Below, piece by piece: positions 55,355 through 63,976 of a stretch of 64,000 nt of DNA (the first letter of the stretch is position 1; each line of letters starts with the position of its first letter). The notes beneath the pieces were generated by a model that worked only from the letters and a program-made list of their open reading frames with translations, searched no databases and had not been told where the DNA came from. The translations under genes were made by a program, and so were the position numbers. The DNA is taken from positions 20,660-84,659 of the forward strand of contig NZ_JACESE010000016.1 of NCBI RefSeq assembly GCF_013911965.1, in the 5' to 3' direction. The stretch comes from Phenylobacterium sp. (GTDB lineage Bacteria > Pseudomonadota > Alphaproteobacteria > Caulobacterales > Caulobacteraceae).

Positions 55355-56454
55355 ACGCCGCGGGCGGAGACGACCGCCTCGACCACGTGGGCGCGGTAGA
55401 GGACGGCCAGGAGGTCGGTCTGGGTGATCACGCCCACCAGCACCCGGTCCTCGTCCACCACCATGGCCTCGTGCGCCGCGCCGCTGGACAGCAGGGGCAT
55501 CAGCGCCTCGATGGGCGTGCCCGGCCGCACCTTGTGGACGAAGGGGTCGAGGACGGCCTCCACCGGCTTGCCCGTTCCCGCCGCCAGTTCGGCCCGCCGG
55601 GCCATGCCGACGCAGCGGCCGGCCGCGTCGATCACCGGGGCGGCGCGCAGGTCGTGCTCGCGCAGGAAGGCCAGCGCGCTTTCGCAGCTCTGGTCGGCCA
55701 GGACCTTGATCACGTCCCGGGACATGACCTCGCCGCAGGCGATCTCGGCGTGCAGGCGCCGGTGCGCCTGCAGCTCCACCTGGCGGAAGAGGGCGTCGAG
55801 GTCCTCGCGCGCCACGTCCAGCAGTTCGCCGTACTGGGCGAGCGCCGCGTCGAGATCGGCCGGCGTGTAGCCGAAGCGGCGGTCGGGCGCCGGGTCGGCC
55901 GTGTCGTGGGGACTGGGCGCGGCGGCGACGCGGTGGGGATAGGCGTGACCGCTCAGGCGGCCGTAGGCCATGCCGGCCAGGACCAGCAGCGCCGAGCAGA
56001 CGCCCACCGGCGCCAGGGCGTAGCCGTAGCCCAGGGGCTCGCCGCCGCCCGAGAGCGCCAGGGCCGCGCCGAGCGCCACCGCCCCGCCGGGGGGATGCAG
56101 GCAGCCCAGCAGCGACATGGCGAAGATGGCGGCCGCCACGGCGCAGGCCGCCGCCAGGGCGGGATGGCTGATCAGGAGCGTGCAGCTCACCCCCGCCAGG
56201 GCCGAGACGACATTGCCGCCCAGCACCGCCCGGGGCTGGGCCAGCGGACTGGCGGGCACGGCGAAGACCAGCACGGCCGAGGCGCCGATGGGCGCGACGA
56301 TCAGCGGATCGGCGCCGATCTGTCCCTCCACCAGCAGCCGGGCCAGTCCGCCGGCGGCCGCGACGCCCAGGAGCGCGCCGGCGGCCGCACGCAGCGGCTC
56401 GCGCAGCCGCAGGGGCGCCGGCGCGCGGGGAAGCAGCGTTCGGGGGAGATTCAT
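55351..56454 (-). CDS. HPP-family membrane protein with C-terminal CBS domains
   Basis: The 367-aa protein has four hydrophobic segments in the N-terminal half, including GCLHPPGGAVALGAAL with the HPP motif, then a linker and two CBS domains (GEVMSRDVIKVLADQ to GRCVGMARR, and FVHKVRPGTP to RVLVGVITQTDLL). HPP proteins are implicated in nitrite transport in plants; CBS pairs sense adenylates. An active nitrite role here is unproven. The ATG at 56454 gives the membrane domain at the N-terminus. It is divergent from the GT2 gene. Confidence 0.9.
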   Translation of the reverse strand: MNLPRTLLPRAPAPLRLREPLRAAAGALLGVAAAGGLARLLVEGQIGADPLIVAPIGASAVLVFAVPASPLAQPRAVLGGNVVSALAGVSCTLLISHPALAAACAVAAAIFAMSLLGCLHPPGGAVALGAALALSGGGEPLGYGYALAPVGVCSALLVLAGMAYGRLSGHAYPHRVAAAPSPHDTADPAPDRRFGYTPADLDAALAQYGELLDVAREDLDALFRQVELQAHRRLHAEIACGEVMSRDVIKVLADQSCESALAFLREHDLRAAPVIDAAGRCVGMARRAELAAGTGKPVEAVLDPFVHKVRPGTPIEALMPLLSSGAAHEAMVVDEDRVLVGVITQTDLLAVLYRAHVVEAVVSARGV

Positions 56455-56588
56455 GGCGCGCTTCTGCCCGCGCCGGGCGCGGAGCTCAAGGGCGGCGGGT
56501 CCAAGGGCGGCGGGCGGTGTTCGGCCGCACCGGCCTTGCCGGACGGCGGCTGGCCTGCGAAACCCTGGAACCTGAACGTGGAGCCACG

Positions 56589-57386
56589 ATGGAGAGGGCC
56601 TTGGACAGCAGGCATCAGGCGCAGCCCGCCGCGGGCGGGGCCGCCGCACCTCCGGTCCTTTCGGCCGTCATCGCCGTCCTGAACGAGGCCGAGAACATCG
56701 AGGCGGTCACCGCCGACTGCCTGGCGGGCCTGGCCGGCGCGGCGCCCTTCGAGATCGTCTATGTGGACGACGGCTCCACCGACGAGACCGCCGCCGTGAT
56801 CGCCGACCTGGCCGCCCGCCATCCGGAGGTGCGGCTGGTCCGCCACGACCGCCGCTGCGGCAAGTCGCAGGCGGTGCGCACCGGCGTCCTGGCCGCCCGC
56901 GGCGAATGGATCGGAACCCTGGACGGCGACGGCCAGAACAGCGCCGGCGACCTGATGGAGATGCTCCGCCTGGCGCAGGGCGCGGGCAAGCTCAGCCCGC
57001 TGGTGGCCGGCATCCGCGTGCGGCGCGACGATCCCTGGCCGCGGCTGGTGGCGACGAAGATCGCCAACGGCTTCCGCGCCCGCGTGCTGGGCGACCGCTG
57101 CCCCGACACCGGCTGCGGCGTGAAGCTCTTCCGCCGCTCCGATTTCCTGCGCCTGCCCTGCTTCGAGGGCATGCACCGCTTCCTGCCCGCCCTGTTCCAG
57201 GCCTATGGCCACCCGCTGATCAACCATCCGGTCCGGCACCAGGCGCGGCTGCACGGGACGTCGAAATACACCAACCTCGGCCGCGCCCTGGTGGGGATCT
57301 GGGACGTGCTGGGCGTCATCTGGCTCGTCCGCCGCACCCAGGCGCCGGCGCCGTCGGTGCTGGACGCCGCGGAGAGCCGGGCGTGA
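56589..57386 (+). CDS. family 2 glycosyltransferase (ArnC/dolichyl-phosphate mannose synthase-like)
   Basis: The 265-aa enzyme has the GT-A start LSAVIAVLNEAENIEAV, YVDDGSTDET, the metal-binding DxD-like LDGDGQNS and a late GCGVKLFRRSDFL that marks the polyprenyl-phosphate glycosyltransferase group. No C-terminal transmembrane pair is clear, unlike ArnC. It would build a lipid-linked sugar for the membrane enzyme encoded next. Its stop overlaps the GT39 start (GTGA). GTGGAG lies before its ATG. Confidence 0.92.
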   Translation: MERALDSRHQAQPAAGGAAAPPVLSAVIAVLNEAENIEAVTADCLAGLAGAAPFEIVYVDDGSTDETAAVIADLAARHPEVRLVRHDRRCGKSQAVRTGVLAARGEWIGTLDGDGQNSAGDLMEMLRLAQGAGKLSPLVAGIRVRRDDPWPRLVATKIANGFRARVLGDRCPDTGCGVKLFRRSDFLRLPCFEGMHRFLPALFQAYGHPLINHPVRHQARLHGTSKYTNLGRALVGIWDVLGVIWLVRRTQAPAPSVLDAAESRA

Positions 57387-59038
57387 GGCGCGACGCCGAG
57401 CGGCTCGACTGGAAGCAGGGCCTCCTGCCGCTGGCCGCCGCGCTCGCCCTCTTCCTGCCGGGCTTCTCCACCCTGCCGCCGGTGGACCGCGACGAGTCCC
57501 GCTATGCGGTGGCCACCACCCAGATGCTGAAGAGCGGCGACTTCGTCGACATCCGCTTCCAGGAGGACGCCCGCCACCTGCAGCCGGCCGGCGCCTACTG
57601 GCTGCAGTCGGCGACCGTGGCCGCCTTTTCCGATCCCGACGCGCGGGCCATCTGGGCCCACCGCCTGCCCTCCCTGGCCGCGGCCCTCGCCGCCGTCCTC
57701 GCCACGGCCGCCTTCGCCAGCCTGTGGCTCGGCGCCCGCGGCGGGCTTCTGGCCGGCCTGCTGGTGGCGTCCTGCATGTCGCTGGGCTTCGAGGCGCGCA
57801 TCGCCAAGACCGACGCGGCCCTGCTGGCCGCCGTGACGCTGGCCCAGTTCGCCTTCATGGCCCTCTATACCGGCCGCAGCGCGAGCCGCGGGCTCGCCGC
57901 CCTCTTCTGGGCCGCGCTGGGCTTCGGGGCGCTGGTGAAGGGGCCGATCATCCTGATCGTCACCGGCCTCTGCGCGCTCGTCCTGCTCGTCTGGGACCGG
58001 CGGCCGAAGCGGTTCGCCAGCCTCCGCGCCGCCTGGGGCGTTCCGCTGGCGCTTCTCATCGCCCTGCCCTGGTACGTGGCCATCGGCGTCGTCACCGACG
58101 GCGGCTTCTTCCAGACGGCCATCGGCGACAACCTGCTGCACAAGGTGGGCACGGGTCAGCAGTCGCACGGCGGCCCGCCCGGCTATCACCTGATCGGCTT
58201 CGTCCTGATGTTCTGGCCCGGCGCCCTGCTGGCGGCCGCCGCCCTGCCCTTCGTCTGGCGCCATCGCGACCGGCCTGAGGTGCGCTTCCTGATCGCCTGG
58301 ATCGTGCCCGCCTGGCTGGTCTTCGAGTTCGTCTCCACCAAGCTGCCGCACTACGTCCTGCCGCTCTATCCGGCCATCGCCATGCTCACGGCCGCCGGCG
58401 CCATCACGCCCGGCGAGCCCGGGCCGAAATGGACGCGCTGGCTCTTCTTCGCCTATCTCGTCCTGTGGATCCTGGTCAGCGGCCTCCTGATCGGCCTCGC
58501 CCCCGCGGGCGCCGTCGTCTATGGCGGCCGCCTGCCGCCCCTGTCGGTCGTCCTGGCCGTTCTCGCCGCGGTCGCGCTCGTCCTCATGCTGATGGCGCTG
58601 GCCCGCGGCCGCCGCGACCGGGCGATCGTCGCCGGCGCCGTCGCGGCCTTCTTCGTGACGGCCAACACCTACGGCCTCGTCCTGCCTGGCCTGACGAACC
58701 TGTGGCTCAGCCCGCAGATCGCAGAGGCCGCCCGCGCCGCCCGGCCGGATTGCGAGAGCGTGCGCATCGTCACCACGCCCTATCACGAGCCCAGCCTCGT
58801 CTTCCTGAACGGCTCGGCCAACACCACGCTGGCCGACACGCCGGACCAGGCCGCCCAGGCCATGCGGGGGGCCGGGTCCTGCGCCGTCGCGGTGGTCGGC
58901 GCCGAGCAACAGGCCGCCTTCCTGTCCCGCGCTGCTGCGCTTGGCCTCAGCCTGACGCCCGCCGGCAAGGTGACGGGCCAGAACTATTCCGACGGCGCCG
59001 AGCTGGACCTCACCCTCTACGTCCCCGGCGGCGCCTGA
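57383..59038 (+). CDS. family 39 glycosyltransferase (ArnT-like)
   Basis: The 551-aa integral membrane protein has about 10-12 hydrophobic segments. Its first periplasmic loop carries the PVDRDESRYAVATTQM acidic motif (DE) of GT39/ArnT enzymes, followed by HLQPAGAYWLQSA and later STKLPHYVLPLYPA, the usual GT39 signature. Such enzymes move a sugar from a polyprenyl-phosphate donor to lipid A or protein. It is translationally coupled to the GT2 gene and to the VTT-domain gene, so the three probably act together on an envelope glycan; the acceptor is unknown. Confidence 0.92.
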   Translation: MRRDAERLDWKQGLLPLAAALALFLPGFSTLPPVDRDESRYAVATTQMLKSGDFVDIRFQEDARHLQPAGAYWLQSATVAAFSDPDARAIWAHRLPSLAAALAAVLATAAFASLWLGARGGLLAGLLVASCMSLGFEARIAKTDAALLAAVTLAQFAFMALYTGRSASRGLAALFWAALGFGALVKGPIILIVTGLCALVLLVWDRRPKRFASLRAAWGVPLALLIALPWYVAIGVVTDGGFFQTAIGDNLLHKVGTGQQSHGGPPGYHLIGFVLMFWPGALLAAAALPFVWRHRDRPEVRFLIAWIVPAWLVFEFVSTKLPHYVLPLYPAIAMLTAAGAITPGEPGPKWTRWLFFAYLVLWILVSGLLIGLAPAGAVVYGGRLPPLSVVLAVLAAVALVLMLMALARGRRDRAIVAGAVAAFFVTANTYGLVLPGLTNLWLSPQIAEAARAARPDCESVRIVTTPYHEPSLVFLNGSANTTLADTPDQAAQAMRGAGSCAVAVVGAEQQAAFLSRAAALGLSLTPAGKVTGQNYSDGAELDLTLYVPGGA

Positions 59039-59706
59039 TGGAGCCGCAGCGCCCCCGGCCAAAGGCGGTTGTGGCGGCGCTGGCCGTGCTCTTCATCGTC
59101 ACCGGCCTGGGCTTCGCCGCGCCGCTGCTGCCGCTGGACGGGGCGCAGGCCCTGGCGCAGCGGCTCGACGCCTTCAGCGACCGGCCCTGGGCGCCGGCCG
59201 CGGCCGTGGCGGCCTATTTCGTGCTGGCGACGCTCGGCGCGCCGCAGGTGGTGCTGATCGGGGCGCTGGTCCTGGTCTTCGGCCCCTTCGGCGGCTTCCT
59301 GTGGAGCTGGACGGGCAAGATGGCCGCCTGCGCCTTCGGCTTCCTGATCGGCCGCCGCTACGGCGCGGGCCTCGTCCAGGCCTACCAGTCCGACCAGCTC
59401 GCCCGCTTCATGGCCGCGCTCGGCCGCCACGGCTTCTGGGTCAGCGCCGGCATCCGGCTCGCCCCCACCGTCCCCTCGGTCCTGATCAACATCGCCGCCG
59501 GCGCCACCCCCATCCGCTTCTGGCCCTTCATGGCCGGCACGGCGCTCGGCAGCGTGCCCAAGATGGCCCTCTATGCGCTGGGCGGCGCGGCCCTCCTCGA
59601 AGCCGTCCGCGACGGCGGCGTCCTGCCCTGGCTGGGCGTGGCGGCGGTAGTCGTCGCGCTGGTGGTCTTCCCGCTGGCGGTGAGGCGCTGGCGGGCGCGG
59701 GCCTAG
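59038..59706 (+). CDS. TVP38/TMEM64 (VTT-domain) membrane protein
   Basis: The 222-aa protein has about five hydrophobic segments and the VTT signature: GAPQVVLIGALVLVFGPFGGFLWSW, then GKMAACAFGFLIGRRYG and, later, RLAPTVPSVLINIAAGATPIRFWPFMAGTALGSVP. VTT/DedA-type proteins are thought to move polyprenyl phosphate or phospholipids between leaflets. That suits a partner of the GT2-GT39 pair, which needs a recycled lipid carrier. Its ATG shares a base with the GT39 stop (TGATG). Confidence 0.9.
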   Translation: MEPQRPRPKAVVAALAVLFIVTGLGFAAPLLPLDGAQALAQRLDAFSDRPWAPAAAVAAYFVLATLGAPQVVLIGALVLVFGPFGGFLWSWTGKMAACAFGFLIGRRYGAGLVQAYQSDQLARFMAALGRHGFWVSAGIRLAPTVPSVLINIAAGATPIRFWPFMAGTALGSVPKMALYALGGAALLEAVRDGGVLPWLGVAAVVVALVVFPLAVRRWRARA

Positions 59707-59732
59707 ACTTCAGCTTGGGCGAAGGCCTGGAA

Positions 59733-59822
<90 letters not shown>

Positions 59823-59910
59823 TTGCCGGCGCGTGTGGGGCCTGGATCGGCAGGCCCGCTGAGCGAGGCGCGGAACCTACTCAGGTCGCGCCGGCTTCGC
59901 AAGCGGCGGA

Positions 59911-60330
59911 TCAGCGCGGATGCAGGATCATCTGCGTACAGCGGAAAAGGGCGATCACCTTGCCCTCGCCGTTGGTCGCCTCGGCGTCCCAGACCTGGGT
60001 CGTGCGGCCCCCGTGGACCAGGCGGGCGCGGCAGGAGACCCGGCCGTCGCGGGCCGTGCCGAGATAGTTGGCCTTCAGCTCGATCGTCGTGAAGCCGGTG
60101 GCGCCTTGCGGCAGGGAGACCACGCAGCCATAGCCGCAGGCGGTGTCGACGAGGCCGATGATGCTGGCCGCGTGCAGGTAGCCGTTGGGCGCCATGTGGT
60201 GGGCGGCGACGTCGAAGTGGGCGGCGAGCTCGCCGTGGCGGGCCTCGTCCACCACCACGCCCAGCAGGGCCGGCAGGGTTCCGGCCTGGGCGGCGTTCAG
60301 CTGGGCGGCGCGATCGGTCTCTTGGGCCAT
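59911..60330 (-). CDS. PaaI-family hotdog thioesterase
   Basis: The 139-aa protein has the PaaI pattern: HFDVAAHHMAPNGYLHAASIIGLVDTACGYG with the catalytic-site N-G and D, TTIELKANYLGTAR and CRARLVHGGRTTQVWDAE. PaaI-type enzymes hydrolyse hydroxyphenylacetyl-CoA and similar acyl-CoAs. It lies between a tRNA-Ser gene and the S10 peptidase gene, divergent from the latter across a parS-like palindrome. AAGGAG upstream of the ATG fixes the start. Confidence 0.92.
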   Translation of the reverse strand: MAQETDRAAQLNAAQAGTLPALLGVVVDEARHGELAAHFDVAAHHMAPNGYLHAASIIGLVDTACGYGCVVSLPQGATGFTTIELKANYLGTARDGRVSCRARLVHGGRTTQVWDAEATNGEGKVIALFRCTQMILHPR

Positions 60331-60423
60331 GGGGGCGGCTCCTTGCGGCGGGACCTTCGGCAGATGGGGAAGCGCGGGCGCCGCCGGAAGGGCGCCGGCG
60401 CGGGCCCGGGCGGCGCAGGGAAT

Positions 60424-60439
60424 GGTTTCACTTGAAACA
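60424..60439. other. parS-like palindrome (candidate centromere site)
   Basis: GGTTTCACTTGAAACA differs from the conserved parS TGTTTCACGTGAAACA at two of 16 positions (the first base and one central base); the core GTTTCA-CT-TGAAAC is a perfect inverted repeat. It lies in the 166-bp spacer between divergent genes. A genuine ParB site, a degenerate one, or an unrelated regulator operator are all possible. No parA or parB is in the window. Confidence 0.45.
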
Positions 60440-60496
60440 TCGGCGAAACGCCCCCCGGTTAGGCCGCTTGCGAAGCGTGACCGGAGGGGCGTTGCT

Positions 60497-61972
60497 ATGG
60501 AACTGAGGCGGGGGATTATCGCGGCGGGCGTGGCGCTGGCCCTCCTTGCGGGCGGGGCCGTGCGGGCGGACGAGCCCGTGGCGGTGACGCAGCACCAGAT
60601 GCGCGCCGGCGGGCAGACCCTGGTCTATTCCGCCGAGGTGGGCCGCCTCCCGATCGCCGATGTGGCCACCGGCGAGCCGCACGGCTTCATGGGCTACATC
60701 GCCTATCGCATCCCCTCGACGGACGGAGCGCCGCGGCCGCTGACCTTCGTCTGGAACGGCGGGCCCGGGGCCAATTCGACCACCCTGCACTTCGAGGTGG
60801 TCGGACCCTACCGCGGCGAAGGGACGGCCCTGGTCGCCAACGCCGAGACCTGGCTTTCCTTCACCGACCTCGTCTTCGTCGATCCCATCGGCACGGGCTT
60901 CTCGCGGCCAGCCAAGGCGGAATATGCAGACGAGTTCTACGGCACGGTGGGCGACGTGGCCTCGGTCGCCGAATTCGTGCGGGCCTGGCGGATCGCGCAC
61001 AAGGCCGAGGCCGCGCCCACCTGGCTGGCCGGCGAGAGCTGGGGCGCCGGGCGGGCCGCCAGCGTGGCGCACGAGCTGCTCAAGCGCGGCGCGCCGGTGG
61101 AGGGGCTGATCCTCATATCCGGCGGCTCGGGCCTGCGCGATGTGGGCCCGCCCCGCGCCCTGGCCACGGCCCTGCGCGCCGCCGATTGGGCGCAGGCCGC
61201 GCTCGCCCACGGCAAGCTGGCGGCCGACCTGCCGAAGGATCCCGAGGCCCTGCGCCGCGCCGCCGAGGGCTGGGCGCGGGAGACCTACGCCCCGGCGCTG
61301 GAGCGGATCGACGCCCTGTCGGCCGCCGAGCGGGAGGCCGTGGCCGCCGGCCTGTCGCGCTTCATCGGACTGCCGGCCGGCGAGATCGACCGCGCCACGC
61401 TCACCGTCTCGCCCCGCCAGTATCGCGAGGGCCTGCTGAAGGACCAGGGCAAGACGCTCTACGTCTTCGACGTGCGGCGCACCGACAGCGGCGACGGCGA
61501 TTTCGACCCCGCCATCCTGCGCTACATCCGCCACGACCTGAACTATCCGAGCCCGCTGCCCTATGTGGGGCTGGAGCCGTGGGAGGCGGGTTATGCGCCC
61601 GGCGGCGCCTATCCGCAGAGCGTCGGCGCGCGCTGGAACTACGCCACCGCGCCGGTGACCGAAGACGAGGTCAAGGCGGCCATCGCCAAGGCGATCAAGG
61701 ACGGCGGCGGTCCGCCCCAGCTCGGCCCGCCCCTGCCCGGCACGGCCGAGGCCGTGGCGCTCGATCCGTCGCTGAAGGTGCTAGTGGCCGCCGGCTGGCA
61801 CGACTCGCTCAACAGCTGCGCGGCCAACCGGGAGGTCGAGGCGCGGCTGACGGGGGCGGTGGCGCAGGCGGTGTCGTTCCGCTGCTACGCCGGCGGCCAC
61901 ATGTTCTACCGCGACCCGCCCTCGCGCCTGGCCTTCAGCCGCGACGTGCGGGCCATGATCGAGGGGCGGTGA
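60497..61972 (+). CDS. secreted S10-family serine carboxypeptidase-like protein
   Basis: The 491-aa protein has a signal peptide (about 1-24) and an alpha/beta hydrolase fold of the S10 type: PLTFVWNGGPGANSTT with the oxyanion hole, the nucleophile Ser in GESWGAGRAA, the Asp in VAAGWHDSLNSC and the His in YAGGHMFY. It should be a periplasmic or secreted carboxypeptidase; bacterial relatives are common in Caulobacterales. GGAGG precedes the ATG at 60497. A parS-like palindrome lies 58 bp upstream. Confidence 0.9.
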   Translation: MELRRGIIAAGVALALLAGGAVRADEPVAVTQHQMRAGGQTLVYSAEVGRLPIADVATGEPHGFMGYIAYRIPSTDGAPRPLTFVWNGGPGANSTTLHFEVVGPYRGEGTALVANAETWLSFTDLVFVDPIGTGFSRPAKAEYADEFYGTVGDVASVAEFVRAWRIAHKAEAAPTWLAGESWGAGRAASVAHELLKRGAPVEGLILISGGSGLRDVGPPRALATALRAADWAQAALAHGKLAADLPKDPEALRRAAEGWARETYAPALERIDALSAAEREAVAAGLSRFIGLPAGEIDRATLTVSPRQYREGLLKDQGKTLYVFDVRRTDSGDGDFDPAILRYIRHDLNYPSPLPYVGLEPWEAGYAPGGAYPQSVGARWNYATAPVTEDEVKAAIAKAIKDGGGPPQLGPPLPGTAEAVALDPSLKVLVAAGWHDSLNSCAANREVEARLTGAVAQAVSFRCYAGGHMFYRDPPSRLAFSRDVRAMIEGR

Positions 61973-62007
61973 CCGGCGCCGGGCGCTCTCCGGTCACGGC
62001 TGCGGCC

Positions 62008-62038
62008 AAACAAAAACCCCGGCGGGGGTCCGCCGGGG
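62008..62038 (-). terminator. Rho-independent terminator of the Bax-inhibitor-1 gene
   Basis: On the minus strand CCCCGGCGG pairs with CCGCCGGGG around a short loop and is followed by TTTTTGTTT. It lies just after the gene's stop. Confidence 0.85.
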
Positions 62039-62066
62039 CTTCGAACTTCCGTTCCGCTGCGGGGGC

Positions 62067-62819
62067 TTATCGACGGTCGCCGAAGAGCTGCAGGAGGAAT
62101 TGGAAGAGGTTGATGAAGTTGATGTAGAGGCTGAGCGCGCCGTAGTTGGTCGCCACGCCCATGGCCGCCTGGTCGCCGCCCAGCTGGTAGTAGGTCATCT
62201 TCAGACGCTGGGTGTCGTAGGCGATCAGGCCGGCGAAGATGAGCACGCCCAGGACGCTGATGATGAACTGCATCATCCCGTTCTGCAGGAACATGTTCAC
62301 CACGCTGGCGATGATCAGGCCGAACAGGCCGACGATCAGGAAGCTGCCAAAGCCGGTCAGGTCCTTCTTGGTGGTGTAGCCCCACAGGGACAGCGCGCCG
62401 AAGGCGGCGGCCGTGATCAGGAAGGTCGAGGCGATGGAAGCGCCGGTGTAGACCAGGGTCAGAACGCCCATGCCCGCGCCGATCAGCGCGACGATGGTCC
62501 AGTAGAGCATCCCGGAGCTGCGGGGGCTGGCGTTGCGCAGGGCGAACATGCCGAACAGCATCACAGCCAGCGGCGCGAACGCCACGATCATTCCGAGAAC
62601 GGTCATACCGGCCAGGCGCCCGTCCGGCGTGACCGTGTACATCAGGTCGCGGACCGGGGGGAACTGGCCCGTCAGGAAGGCCAGGGCGGCCGACAGGACG
62701 AGACCCAGCGCCACCTTGTTGTAGACGCCGAGCATGAAAGCGCGAAGACCCGCGTCCACCGACATGTCGGCGCGATCCGCGGGGACCGTGCGCGCGTAGC
62801 CGCGGTTGAAGTCGCTCAT
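62067..62819 (-). CDS. Bax inhibitor-1/YccA-family membrane protein
   Basis: The 250-aa protein has seven hydrophobic segments, starting LRAFMLGVYNKVALGLVLSAALAFLTG, with the family acidic residues near the C-terminus (LIAYDTQRLKMTYY). Relatives (E. coli YbhL, YccA) protect membrane-protein quality control via FtsH. The function in this group is not known. A heat-shock-like promoter pattern precedes it. It has its own terminator and faces the convergent S10 peptidase. Confidence 0.95.
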   Translation of the reverse strand: MSDFNRGYARTVPADRADMSVDAGLRAFMLGVYNKVALGLVLSAALAFLTGQFPPVRDLMYTVTPDGRLAGMTVLGMIVAFAPLAVMLFGMFALRNASPRSSGMLYWTIVALIGAGMGVLTLVYTGASIASTFLITAAAFGALSLWGYTTKKDLTGFGSFLIVGLFGLIIASVVNMFLQNGMMQFIISVLGVLIFAGLIAYDTQRLKMTYYQLGGDQAAMGVATNYGALSLYINFINLFQFLLQLFGDRR

Positions 62820-62867
62820 CGAGGCAAAGCCCTTTCTTCTGCGCGTCCTGGATTGGACGCCCCCTCA

Positions 62868-62896
62868 ATATCGGGACGCAAGAGCCCCATGACAAG
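62868..62896 (-). promoter_or_regulatory. possible heat-shock-type promoter of the Bax-inhibitor-1 gene
   Basis: On the minus strand CTTGTC (62896-62891) and CCCGATAT (62875-62868) are 15 bp apart, resembling the sigma-32 layout CTTGAA-N13-15-CCCCATNT. Two mismatches in the -35 leave this weak. Confidence 0.3.
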
Positions 62897-62980
62897 ACAA
62901 ACCGGCCGCATTTCCCCTTTGAAACGAAGGGGCTTTCCGCGGCGTTGGACGATCCGCCGCCCCGCGGCTAAGGCTTGCCC

Positions 62981-63517
62981 ATGCTCAGACTCTTCGCCGC
63001 CCTGGCCGTGCCCGAGGAGATCGCCCAGGCGCTCTCCGCCCGGCAGCACGACCTGCAGGGCGCCCGCTGGCGACCGCTGGAGGCGCTCCACATCACCCTG
63101 CGCTTCTTCGGGGAGATCCGGGAGGACGTGGCCGACGACCTGGACGGCGAACTGTCCCGGATCGCGGGCGCGCCCCTGTCCCTGGAGCTGGAGGGCGTCG
63201 GCGCCTTCGGCGAGGGCCGCGACGTCCATGCCGTCTGGGCCGGCGTGGCGGAGAACGCCGCCCTGCGCCAGCTGGCCGGCCGCTGCGAGGCCGCCGCCCG
63301 CCGCGCGGGGCTGTCGCCCGACCGCCGCACCTACCGGCCGCACGTCACCCTGGCCTATCTGACGCGGCCCGACCCGGCCGACGTCGCCGCGTGGATCCAG
63401 CGCCACAATCTCCTGAAGTCGCCCCCCTTCGAGGTGAGCCGCTTCGGCCTCTATTCCAGCCAGCTGTCGCCCAAGGGCTCCAGCTACCGGCTGGAGCAGG
63501 ACTATCCGTTGCGCTGA
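62981..63517 (+). CDS. thpR: RNA 2',3'-cyclic phosphodiesterase ThpR
   Basis: A two-H phosphoesterase (formerly 2'-5' RNA ligase) of 178 aa that opens 2',3'-cyclic phosphates. The two catalytic motifs are HITLRFFGE (about 37-45) and HVTLAYLTR (about 127-135). The ATG at 62981 is preferred, with AAGG upstream; a TTG at 62975 would add two residues. It is divergent from the Bax-inhibitor-1 gene and converges on the DUF2237 gene. Confidence 0.95.
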   Translation: MLRLFAALAVPEEIAQALSARQHDLQGARWRPLEALHITLRFFGEIREDVADDLDGELSRIAGAPLSLELEGVGAFGEGRDVHAVWAGVAENAALRQLAGRCEAAARRAGLSPDRRTYRPHVTLAYLTRPDPADVAAWIQRHNLLKSPPFEVSRFGLYSSQLSPKGSSYRLEQDYPLR

Positions 63518-63523
63518 GGCGCC

Positions 63524-63907
63524 TCAGACCTTGGCGGCGTGGTCCTTCAGCACCCCCAGGGGCACGATCGCCAGGGTCTCCTCGTGGGTCGCCTCCAGGA
63601 CCACGCCCGGCGCGCAGCCGGCGTCCAGGGCCTCCTTCCAGCGCGGCGCGCACAGGCACCAGCGGTCGCCGGGCTTCAGGCCGGGAAAGGCGCTTTCGGG
63701 GACGGGCGTGGTCAGGTCGTTGCCCACCTGGCGCGAATAGGCCAGGAACTCCGCCGTCATGACCGCGCAGACCGTGTGCAGGCCCAGGTCGTGCGGACCG
63801 GTCTCGCAGCAGCCGTTCCGGAAGAAGCCGGTGACGGGATCGAGCGAGCAGGCCTGCAGCTCTCCCCCCAGGACGTTCTTGGCGCCGGCGTCGTATCGGA
63901 TGGTCAT
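63524..63907 (-). CDS. DUF2237 family protein
   Basis: The 127-aa protein has the DUF2237 (COG3651) hallmarks: NVLGGELQACSLDPVTGFFRNGCCETGPHDLGLHTVCAVMT, VGNDLTTPVPESAFPGLKPGDRWCLCA and a C-terminal VVLEATHEETLAIVP. Several conserved cysteines and histidines suggest a metal site. The cellular role is unknown. It lies convergent to thpR with 6 bp between the stops. Confidence 0.9.
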   Translation of the reverse strand: MTIRYDAGAKNVLGGELQACSLDPVTGFFRNGCCETGPHDLGLHTVCAVMTAEFLAYSRQVGNDLTTPVPESAFPGLKPGDRWCLCAPRWKEALDAGCAPGVVLEATHEETLAIVPLGVLKDHAAKV

Positions 63908-63976
63908 GGGCTTATCCTAAACGCTAAGACGGGGGCCTCGCCAAGGCCCTGCGCCATGGCCTTCCGGAGGAGACGC

